Shown piece by piece: positions 40,474-46,135 of a DNA stretch of 46,135 nucleotides (positions are counted from its first letter, which is position 1; every line of letters begins with the position of its first letter). This stretch comes from Mycolicibacillus trivialis (GTDB taxonomy: Bacteria; Actinomycetota; Actinomycetes; Mycobacteriales; Mycobacteriaceae), in contig NZ_LQPZ01000011.1 in NCBI RefSeq assembly GCF_002102395.1, positions 1 through 46,135 of the forward strand, given 5' to 3'. A model generated the notes under the pieces. That model saw only the letters and a program-made list of their open reading frames with translations. It was not told the origin of the DNA and did not search any database. A program made the position numbers and the translations under genes.

Positions 40474-41181
40474 ATGCACGCTGGTGACAGACCTCTTTTG
40501 TTGCCGGGAACAGCGCTGATCAGCGCCGCGGCGGTTGTCTTGGCGCCTAGTACGGTGCCCGAGACCAGCTGGAGCGGCTCGCCGCTGGGCATGCGGCTCA
40601 GCGCGAGCGTGCAGGCCTTCGACCCGCTCGACGACCTGCTGAGCCTGGCGGGGAGCTGGGGACCGCAGCTCCTCGATCCGGTGGAGCTGGCGGTGACCGC
40701 GCCACCGGCGGCAGCCGGGACGATCGGGGCCGCGATCGAGGGGCTCTACAACACCCTGGAAGGCTGGGTCCGTTACGGAGTCGAGTTGGCAGAGTGGGCG
40801 GTGGGTTGGGTGCCGCTGATCGGGCTGGCCGCCGGGCAGATTCCGATCTTCTACGACCTGGGCGAATCAGTAGTGCGGAGCCTGCTGTTCACCACCATCG
40901 CCTGGCTGGACGGCAGCATCGGCTTCGGTACCGGACTGGCCGACATCGGCACCGACATCGCCGCCGCGATCGGCACATTCTTCCAGGACCAGATCGACTG
41001 GCTCTTCAGTTGGCTGCCACCGCTGCCGGGACCGCTCGGGCTCGATCTCGCCGCGGCCGGACTGCCTCAACTGCTGACGTCGCTGGGGCTGAGCGCGGAC
41101 GCCCTACCCGCCCTTGGCGGAGACCTGCTCGGCAACCTCGGCGGGACCCTCGGCGACCTGCTGCTGAACCTGATCCCCTGA
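40474..41181 (+). CDS. Exported hydrophobic mycobacterial protein of unknown function
   Basis: This 235-residue protein has an N-terminal signal-like segment (LLLPGTALISAAAVVLAPST) and long amphipathic and hydrophobic stretches. Examples are WAVGWVPLIGLAAGQIPIFY in the middle and a leucine/glycine-rich C-terminus ending GDLLLNLIP. It contains no cysteine and no PE or PPE motif. It resembles a class of mycobacterial exported proteins of unknown function, some found next to PE/PPE genes. The ATG is supported by GGAGGGG. It occupies the place and strand of PE12 (Rv1172c) in M. tuberculosis. Its last 78 nt overlap the end of the opposite-strand membrane protein gene. Confidence 0.72.
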   Translation: MHAGDRPLLLPGTALISAAAVVLAPSTVPETSWSGSPLGMRLSASVQAFDPLDDLLSLAGSWGPQLLDPVELAVTAPPAAAGTIGAAIEGLYNTLEGWVRYGVELAEWAVGWVPLIGLAAGQIPIFYDLGESVVRSLLFTTIAWLDGSIGFGTGLADIGTDIAAAIGTFFQDQIDWLFSWLPPLPGPLGLDLAAAGLPQLLTSLGLSADALPALGGDLLGNLGGTLGDLLLNLIP

Positions 41182-41652
41182 CTTCTCAGGGGCGTTGTCG
41201 GACTCCGCGGCCAGCGCGGCCTGGACCTCCTGCTCGCGTTCCTCAAGCACCCGTTTGCGGTGCCACAGCACCCAGCCCGGCGGGCCGGCGCCGAAGACGA
41301 TGAGCAGCAGGACGCCGTAGCCCATCAGGCCCCGGCCACCGAAGATGGTGTCGTCGGCGGGGCCGCCGAAGGTCATTGCGGCCACCGCCAGCAGCCAGGT
41401 CCACAGCGGCAGCGCGACGATGCGCGGTGAGTCGGTCCAGTAGCGCGCGGCCCAGACCAGAGCCGCGTTGACCAGCCCGCTGATGAGCGCGCTCACGGGG
41501 AACGGGACCGGGCCGAGATAGGACGGCAACAAAAAGGCGGCCGCCACGGCGGAGAGGACGCCGTCGACGGCCAGCAGGGTTAGGACGACGAAGCGGGCGA
41601 CGGGGCCCGCCGTGTTGCTATTCGATTCTGTCGGGGTGACAGATGGGCTCAA
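41104..41652 (-). CDS. Four-helix membrane protein (Rv1171-like)
   Basis: This protein of about 182 residues has four predicted membrane helices (for example FVVLTLLAVDGVLSAVAAAF, then IVALPLWTWLLAVAAMTF, then GVLLLIVFGAGPPGWVLW) and a soluble, acidic, Gln/Glu-rich C-terminus. It is conserved next to mshB in mycobacteria; its function is unknown. The start is uncertain. The TTG at 41652 overlaps the stop of a small upstream ORF as TTGA and has no Shine-Dalgarno sequence, which suggests reinitiation. A GTG at 41697 would lie inside that small ORF. The C-terminal part is dual-coding with the convergent gene. Confidence 0.72.
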   Translation of the reverse strand: MSPSVTPTESNSNTAGPVARFVVLTLLAVDGVLSAVAAAFLLPSYLGPVPFPVSALISGLVNAALVWAARYWTDSPRIVALPLWTWLLAVAAMTFGGPADDTIFGGRGLMGYGVLLLIVFGAGPPGWVLWHRKRVLEEREQEVQAALAAESDNAPEKSGDQVQQQVAEGPAEVAEQVSAKGG

Positions 41653-41756
41653 GTCGGGATGCTGTCGAGCAAACCGACCAGCGACCCCACCACCCACTGG
41701 TACTGGTCGGCGCGCAACTGCCAGCGCTCCAGGTTGTCATCCATGTCCGGGTCCAT
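41649..41756 (-). CDS. Small 35-residue protein upstream of the membrane protein
   Basis: This short ORF begins MDPDMDDNLERW and ends VGSLVGLLDSIPT. It is rich in Trp, Gln and acidic residues, with one short hydrophobic stretch. GGAAGG (41764-41769) lies 7 nt before the ATG at 41756, an ideal distance. The stop overlaps the TTG of the following membrane protein gene as TTGA. Either it encodes a small partner protein or its translation couples mshB-region mRNA to the membrane protein. Nothing in the sequence gives a function. Confidence 0.55.
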   Translation of the reverse strand: MDPDMDDNLERWQLRADQYQWVVGSLVGLLDSIPT

Positions 41757-41817
41757 ACCCATGCCTTCCGTTGGTGCCGTGCACTGGTGCCTTCGGCGGC
41801 TCACTGCTGGGCTTATC

Positions 41818-42720
41818 CTAACGCGCCGAGCCCTCGGTGAGATCAACTCCGGCGAGGAGATCCGTCTCCCATCCGCGCGCGTCAGCCTCGCCCGCCGTAC
41901 CGGCGGCCAGGATGTAGTGCTCGGCGGCCAGGATCGGTAGCGCCAGTTCGTTGGACAGGGCGAACGCCCGCTCGGTCGGGCCGACGCTGACCTGGGTGGC
42001 GTGGGCTCGCATCGCGGCGATCTTGGCCGGCAACACGGCGGCGTCGTCGATCACCGCGGTGATCTGGTCATCGGAGACTCCGAAGCCGATGTCGTTGCCG
42101 GGCACGCGCTGCCAACCGGGCGCCAGGTCCTCGCTTTTCAGTGCCTCCAGACCGGCCGTGGTGGCACTCGCCGAGGTCACCGTCCAATAGAGCTTCGGCA
42201 CCCGCCACAGCCGGCCCGGGTAGTCGGTGGCCTCCCCCGCCGCGGCGACGGCTGCGGTGGTGACGGTGTGGGTGTGGACGTGGTCCGGGTGGCCGTAGCC
42301 GCCGGCGGGGTCGTAGGTGACCACGACGTGGGGCCGTAGCTCGCGGATGATCGCCACCAGCGCGCCGACGGTGTCGCGTTCGGCGGCGTCGATGAATCGG
42401 CCCCAGCGTCGCGGCGGGGTGTCGGGCATGCCGGAGTCGCGCCAGCGACCCGGCCCGCCCAGAAACGTCGGCGCGCCGGCGCCCAGAGCGGCCAGCGCCG
42501 CGGTCAGCTCGCCGATGCGGTAGCCGCCGAGCTGGTCGGCCTGGTCGACGGCGAGCCGGGCGTAGCGCTCCCCGATGACCTCGCCCTCCTCGCCGAGCGT
42601 GCAGGTCACCACGTGCACCTGTGCGCCACGGGCCACGTAGTGGGCGATGGTCGCCCCGGTGGTCAGCGTCTCGTCGTCAGGGTGGGCGTGGACGAACAGC
42701 AGGCGGGGCGTTGCGGGCAT
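41818..42720 (-). CDS. mshB: Mycothiol biosynthesis deacetylase MshB
   Basis: This 300-residue zinc deacetylase removes acetate from GlcNAc-inositol, the second committed step of mycothiol synthesis. The LmbE/PIG-L motif HAHPDDE supplies His13, the catalytic Asp15 and Asp16, and [10 protein letters not shown] supplies His147. These numbers match the zinc ligands I recall for the M. tuberculosis enzyme (His13, Asp16, His147). The ATG at 42720 is preferred to the frame opening at 42765; GATCAT ends 6 nt before it. It is followed by the small ORF and the Rv1171-like gene on the same strand. Confidence 0.94.
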   Translation of the reverse strand: MPATPRLLFVHAHPDDETLTTGATIAHYVARGAQVHVVTCTLGEEGEVIGERYARLAVDQADQLGGYRIGELTAALAALGAGAPTFLGGPGRWRDSGMPDTPPRRWGRFIDAAERDTVGALVAIIRELRPHVVVTYDPAGGYGHPDHVHTHTVTTAAVAAAGEATDYPGRLWRVPKLYWTVTSASATTAGLEALKSEDLAPGWQRVPGNDIGFGVSDDQITAVIDDAAVLPAKIAAMRAHATQVSVGPTERAFALSNELALPILAAEHYILAAGTAGEADARGWETDLLAGVDLTEGSAR

Positions 42721-42732
42721 GACTTGATGATC
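42721..42732 (-). promoter_or_regulatory. mshB putative leaderless promoter (-10 GATCAT)
   Basis: On the minus strand GATCAT (42727-42732) keeps A2 and T6 and lies 6 nt before the ATG. The evidence is weak, since T1 is absent. Confidence 0.3.
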
Positions 42733-42783
42733 CACAACTGGCTTCCTGCGGGTCGAGGACGCCAACTCCGCCGCAGCGTGGAT

Positions 42784-43848
42784 TTAGAACATTGATCCGA
42801 GGACGGCCAGCAAGTAATCCAACGGGTTGAAGTCGCCGAAAACATCGCCGAGGAAGTTCAGTGGGTTCAATCCGGCCACGAGGCCGCCCAGGTCGGCCAA
42901 GGTCATGTATCCCTGCCCAAGTACGCCGGCGAGGCCCCCGATGTCACCGGAGTTGAAGACGCCAGAATCGAGCGCACCAACACCGATCAAGAGTGACTCG
43001 GTCATTTTTGTCGGATCGAAATCAGCACCAAGCATTCCGAGGAACCCCTGCTGTCCCGCATCCAGGAACATATTGAAAGTGTTGAACGCACGGTTGACGA
43101 CCCCATTCAGAATGCTGTCGGGCGCCTTGTAAATCAGTTCCGAATCTCCAAGTAGTCCCGAGACCAACTTGAACAACGGCGAAACGAATTCCTCAAGCCC
43201 CCGTTCGCCGACGGTCAGTAATTCGTTAAAGTCCTTGATTCCATTAACAAGACCTTCGTTGATCAGAGATTTTTCGAGCTCAAAAAGGTTTTCCAAGAGG
43301 CCTTCTCCAGGGATACCGGTAAGGTTATCTATCACCTTAAATCCTTGGTTGAAGGAGCCTATTAACCCACCCACTTCGCCCGTGTTCAACGGCCAAGTTG
43401 GGTCAGTGCCATGAAGGAGGCTTTGCGTAATGGCCAGCGGCCCCGCTTCGGCACCACCTACACCAAGCACACCCCGCAAGCCCTGCTCACCGGAGTCGAG
43501 CAACATATTGAAGGAATTAAAGCCACGGTTCAAACTTCCCGCGAATATGCTGTCTGACCCCAGCGGGTCTTCGTAGCCCAATGTAGCCATCAACTTGAAA
43601 ACAGCTTCTTGGAAGCCCATCTCAGTGTCGAGAAGCCCTTTATTTGCGGACAGTAACCGCGAGATGGAATCCGTGCCGTAATCGGTCAGCCAACCATGCA
43701 AGTCCGCAGCGAACCCGTCCGCCGCCACCAACTGAATCTCCGGCACCTGAACATCCGGCACCACCGACGCCACCGGCGTGACGGCAATCATCCCGGCGGC
43801 GGCCAACGCAACACCAGCGGTAACAACGGGTCGAACAGCGATCTCCAT
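42784..43848 (-). CDS. Exported repeat protein, low GC, unknown function
   Basis: This 354-residue protein starts with MEIAVRPVVTAGVALAAAGM and the rest of a signal peptide (to about 32), a leader type shared by a family of mycobacterial exported proteins. The mature part has a recurring unit of about 17 residues (RGFNSFNMLLDSGEQGL at 108-124, and related copies at 168, 202 and 253) inside a larger duplication (about 77-176 versus 216-319). It has no cysteines, and Gly, Leu, Asn and Phe are abundant. The DNA is far poorer in GC than its neighbours: 27 of 60 bases at 43201-43260 are G or C. GGAGGGA lies about 8 nt before the ATG. No function is known; a surface or outer-membrane role is a guess. 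Confidence 0.75.
   Translation of the reverse strand: MEIAVRPVVTAGVALAAAGMIAVTPVASVVPDVQVPEIQLVAADGFAADLHGWLTDYGTDSISRLLSANKGLLDTEMGFQEAVFKLMATLGYEDPLGSDSIFAGSLNRGFNSFNMLLDSGEQGLRGVLGVGGAEAGPLAITQSLLHGTDPTWPLNTGEVGGLIGSFNQGFKVIDNLTGIPGEGLLENLFELEKSLINEGLVNGIKDFNELLTVGERGLEEFVSPLFKLVSGLLGDSELIYKAPDSILNGVVNRAFNTFNMFLDAGQQGFLGMLGADFDPTKMTESLLIGVGALDSGVFNSGDIGGLAGVLGQGYMTLADLGGLVAGLNPLNFLGDVFGDFNPLDYLLAVLGSMF
43042..43527 (-). repeat. Four copies of a GF-x2-(F/I)(N/D)-x-L-x3-GE-x-GL repeat
   Basis: The copies lie at 43477-43527, 43297-43347, 43195-43245 and 43042-43092 within the exported protein gene. They read RGFNSFNMLLDSGEQGL, QGFKVIDNLTGIPGEGL, NGIKDFNELLTVGERGL and RAFNTFNMFLDAGQQGF. The first and last are most alike and belong to a larger duplicated segment. 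Confidence 0.7.
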
Positions 43849-43910
43849 GGTTGCTTCCCTCCGTACCCCGGCGGCGGCGCCATGCGCCCCACACCGATCG
43901 AGATTAGCTT

Positions 43911-43934
43911 AAAAAATGCTGAGACACAATCAGC
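43911..43934 (-). terminator. Intrinsic terminator with T-tract downstream of lpqW
   Basis: On the minus strand GCTGA-TTGTGTC-TCAGC is followed directly by ATTTTTT. The 5-bp stem is short, but a run of six T after a hairpin is rare in this GC-rich window. It lies about 55 nt after the lpqW stop and before the start of the exported repeat protein gene. Confidence 0.45.
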
Positions 43935-43989
43935 TGTAGCCCGCAAAATGTGTGGATTCGGAAGGAAACTAGGTGCGCGGGTCCGGCCG

Positions 43990-45870
43990 CTAGGGCGCGG
44001 TCTTGAGCCACTTCCCCGCGTTGCCGACGATGCCCACCGGCACCGCCCCGGAGAGCTCCACGTTCTCCACGCTGGGTCCGGCCGCCACGATGGTGGTGTC
44101 CTGCAGGATCGGCAGCACCGTGGCCATGCTCCACAGCTGCGGCTCGACCGTCTTGATCACCTCGGCGATCGGCTTGCTGCCGTCCAGCGCGGCATCGATG
44201 TTGGCCTGCAGGCTGCCGTCACAGATCCCGGTGACGTTCGACGGCGCCTGAATCAGCGTGCCCGAGTCGGTGTCGGCGGGAGCGCTCGGCGTGGTCGTCG
44301 GGGTCTGCACGGTAGTGCTCGGCGCGGCCGTCGTGCTGGTCGGGGCGGTGCCGTCGGCCGCGGTGGTCGGCACCGGGGTGGCCTGCAGGGCGCTGCACCC
44401 GAACCGCGACGCCAGCCGCGTCGCCAGGTCACCGCCGGCGCGGCGCCACCCGACGACGGCGTCGACCCGGTTGTTGACCAGGGCGTCGCCGTAGAGCGCC
44501 ACCGGGTCCAGCGCCTGCACGGTGGCGGCGATGCCGACGTCGCGCAGTTGGTCGGCGACGGTGTTGGCCACCGCGACCGCGGTCGGGTCGTTGACCGCCG
44601 CCCCGATGGCCAGCGCCATCTGTTCACCGTTCTTGCTGACCCGCCCGCGGGTGATCACCGGCGACGTCGACGGCGTCGGGCTCGTCGTGGGAGCCGGGGT
44701 GGCGGTCGGGTCACTCTCGACGAGATAGCCGGCTCCGGCCAGCAGGTCCAGCGCCTCGGCGCGCGACAGCGCCGGAGGCGCGGTCGGCACGTAGCTCGGG
44801 TCGCTGGGTGTGCGCACCTGCGCCCGGTCCAGGGTGATGGTGTTGTCGCTGCCGGCGCCGACGGCGGCCAGCAGGTTGACGTCGAGCAGGCCCAGCACCG
44901 CGCGACGCACCTGGGTGTCGCGCAGTGTCGGGGTGCTCGCCCGCAGCGCCAGCTCCAGCACCCGCGGGGTGACGATCCGGTCGGTGCGCACCTCCGGGAT
45001 CGCGGAGAGCTGCGCGAAGGCCGCCGACCCGCCGTGCACCTGGGCGACCTGGGTGTCGCTGTTGCGGATCGAGTCGGCCAGCGCGGCCGGTGCGCCGGCC
45101 CGGCGGAACAGGATCAGGTCCGGCACCGCCGGTGGGCCCCAGTAGCGGTCGTTGCGGGCCAGCAGGATGATGTCGCGCTGCGGGTCGATGTTCTCCACCC
45201 GGAACTGCCCGCCGGTGACCGGCAGCGCGCGGGCCAGCCCGGCGGCGAACCCGCCGGGCACGTCCTTGACGATGTGCGCGGGCAGGATGTTGTTGAACAG
45301 CTCCCGCCAGGCCGGATAGGGCTTGGTGAAGGTCACCACGGCGGTCTTGCCGCCCTCCAGCGACTGCACCCCGGTGATCAGGTCATAGCCGGCCGGGTCG
45401 ACCACGCCGGGCTGGCTGACCATCTGGCGCCACAGGTACCAGAAGTCATCGGCGGCGATCGGCGCGTTGTCGGTCCAGGAGGCCTCCGGCCGGATCCGGT
45501 ACCGCACCGTGAACGGGCTGTCGTTGGTCACCTCGGCCGACACCAGCAGCGTCGGGTCCATCTCCCACCGCGACCCGGTCGGTGTACTCGAGTCCGCGAT
45601 CGGCCGGAACGCGCTGGGCAGCACCAGCGAGCTGACCGCCGCACTGACCGGGGAGAGGTCGGAGAGCAGGTGCGGGTTGAAGCCGGGCCCGATCCAGTCG
45701 ATGGCCATGATGATCTGGGTGATCCGCGACGACGGCGGCGGCAGGTTCTGGGTGGTCTCGGTGCTCTGCGGCGCCGGCGGCGGGTTGACCATGCAGCCGG
45801 TCACCGTGAGCAACAGCGCGGAAAACACTGCCCCCAGCAGCAGGGCGGTCCGGTGGCCTGGCTCTGACAC
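43990..45870 (-). CDS. lpqW: Lipoprotein LpqW, substrate-binding-protein fold
   Basis: This 626-residue lipoprotein has a signal peptide and the lipobox TVTGC, followed by a domain of the peptide/solute-binding family 5 fold (starting near [20 protein letters not shown]). In mycobacteria LpqW controls the balance between phosphatidylinositol mannosides and lipoarabinomannan, apparently as a regulator and not a transporter subunit. Two Thr/Pro/Ala-rich, low-complexity insertions (about 430-450 and 515-560) lie within the fold. The GTG at 45870, giving [13 protein letters not shown], follows a TAGCCT box by 7 nt; the frame opening at 45966 would place residues before the signal peptide. It is the ortholog of Rv1166. 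Confidence 0.92.
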   Translation of the reverse strand: MSEPGHRTALLLGAVFSALLLTVTGCMVNPPPAPQSTETTQNLPPPSSRITQIIMAIDWIGPGFNPHLLSDLSPVSAAVSSLVLPSAFRPIADSSTPTGSRWEMDPTLLVSAEVTNDSPFTVRYRIRPEASWTDNAPIAADDFWYLWRQMVSQPGVVDPAGYDLITGVQSLEGGKTAVVTFTKPYPAWRELFNNILPAHIVKDVPGGFAAGLARALPVTGGQFRVENIDPQRDIILLARNDRYWGPPAVPDLILFRRAGAPAALADSIRNSDTQVAQVHGGSAAFAQLSAIPEVRTDRIVTPRVLELALRASTPTLRDTQVRRAVLGLLDVNLLAAVGAGSDNTITLDRAQVRTPSDPSYVPTAPPALSRAEALDLLAGAGYLVESDPTATPAPTTSPTPSTSPVITRGRVSKNGEQMALAIGAAVNDPTAVAVANTVADQLRDVGIAATVQALDPVALYGDALVNNRVDAVVGWRRAGGDLATRLASRFGCSALQATPVPTTAADGTAPTSTTAAPSTTVQTPTTTPSAPADTDSGTLIQAPSNVTGICDGSLQANIDAALDGSKPIAEVIKTVEPQLWSMATVLPILQDTTIVAAGPSVENVELSGAVPVGIVGNAGKWLKTAP

Positions 45871-45883
45871 GCTCCACAGGCTA
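45871..45883 (-). promoter_or_regulatory. lpqW leaderless promoter (-10 TAGCCT)
   Basis: On the minus strand TAGCCT (45878-45883) is followed by 7 nt and the GTG of lpqW. The hexamer and spacing are the same as at dapD and the LOG gene. Confidence 0.58.
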
Positions 45884-45895
45884 TCGGGACTTCGC

Positions 45896-45942
45896 TTATC
45901 CGCGGACCTGGGCGGCTCGAGCAGAGCCGCTCCGCGGAATAA
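45896..45942. terminator. Long nested inverted repeat upstream of lpqW
   Basis: TTATCCGCGGA (45896-45906) pairs with TCCGCGGAATAA (45931-45942) apart from one extra A, and GCGGCTC (45912-45918) pairs perfectly with GAGCCGC (45924-45930) inside it. The outer ends are AT-rich, so either strand would give a stem with U-containing flanks. It is probably the terminator of a gene to the right that has been displaced by the insertion element. Confidence 0.5.
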
Positions 45943-46058
45943 CGGCGACACATTGCTCGTTGGCACAGACTTCCATCGCGCGCTTCCAATCCGGCTGGAT
46001 GGGCCTTGCCAAGGTCGCGGCTTACATTGGTCGTCAAGGCCCGCATGGTGGTCGGTTG

Positions 46059-46135
46059 TGAATCCCCCCGGCGTGTCCGGAGACTTTCTAGGTTGAGACT
46101 CCGGCGGCTGCCGGGGTCTGGTGGTGAGCGTAGTT
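46059..46135. mobile_element. Terminus of an IS6110-like IS3-family insertion sequence (partial)
   Basis: A 28-nt segment at 46059-46086 starts TGAATCCCCCCGG and ends TGTCCGGAGACTT. It agrees at 24 of 28 positions with the IS6110 terminal inverted repeat as I remember it (TGAACCGCCCCGG...TGTCCGGAGACTC). TGA at the tip is usual for IS3-family ends. The element would extend to the right, beyond the window. A GTG at 46124 could begin orfA, but only four codons are visible, so left or right end cannot be told. Confidence 0.6.

Noticed and set aside
43696..45867. 723-codon plus-strand frame opposite lpqW
   Set aside because: It mirrors lpqW codons, and the translation is Arg/Asp/Gly-rich without domains.
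45801..46046. 81-codon minus-strand frame reaching toward the insertion element as a typA remnant
   Set aside because: It overlaps the lpqW promoter and 5' end, and its translation does not resemble the C-terminus of a TypA GTPase.

Overview
The window is high-GC chromosomal DNA from a member of the Mycobacteriaceae, very probably a non-tuberculous mycobacterium (Mycolicibacterium-like). The evidence is gene content and order. Read right to left, it follows the M. tuberculosis chromosome from lpqW (Rv1166) to mrp (Rv1229c): mshB, the Rv1171-like gene, fbiC, fadH, a PadR gene, fdxC, dapC, fadD36, dapD, dapE, the Rv1204c/Rv1205 pair, fadD6, folP2, gpgS, glgM/glgC, the Rv1216c-Rv1219c efflux operon, sigE-rseA-htrA-tatB and mrp. 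Rv numbers and ortholog names come from recalled family knowledge, not from a search. No rRNA, tRNA, CRISPR array or prophage was seen, and no gene-free stretch exceeds 300 bases.

Layout. 1-4.7 kb: envelope stress (mrp; sigE-rseA-htrA-tatB on the minus strand). 4.7-9.4 kb: an O-methyltransferase, then a TetR-controlled ABC efflux operon. 9.4-13.9 kb: a proline-rich membrane protein and the divergent glgC/glgM pair for maltose-1-phosphate and alpha-glucan. 14-16.8 kb: the folP2-gpgS-DivIVA-like-tag operon. 16.9-21.4 kb: fadD6 and the divergent LOG / P-loop ATPase pair. 21.4-25.4 kb: dapE and dapD, separated by an accessory nucleotidyltransferase and a nitrilase-family enzyme. 25.4-33.5 kb: a lipoprotein and fadD36, then an accessory block. 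That block holds a COG2345-type regulator, a group III truncated haemoglobin, an orphan divergent ctaD, a HipB-like HTH protein, an exported HNH nuclease and a PknH-like kinase. 33.5-42.7 kb: dapC-fdxC, PadR-fadH, fbiC (coenzyme F420), an exported protein in place of PE12, a membrane protein with a small upstream ORF, and mshB (mycothiol). 42.8-45.9 kb: a low-GC exported repeat protein and lpqW. The last 77 bases look like the end of an IS6110-like IS3-family element.

How the genes work together. Three steps of the succinylase route to meso-diaminopimelate and lysine (dapD, dapC, dapE) lie within 13 kb. glgC/glgM and gpgS supply glucan and methylglucose lipopolysaccharide precursors. fbiC and mshB make F420 and mycothiol. 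The sigE operon and lpqW guard the envelope.

The main observations are: about sixteen start codons placed 6-8 nt after a TANNNT-like -10 box (leaderless transcription); two clear regulator operators (TetR tandem palindromes, PadR palindrome); a regulator / group III globin / ctaD paralog neighbourhood; a new-looking internal repeat in a low-GC exported protein; a 35-residue ORF translationally coupled to a membrane protein gene; and an IS6110-like terminus at the right edge.
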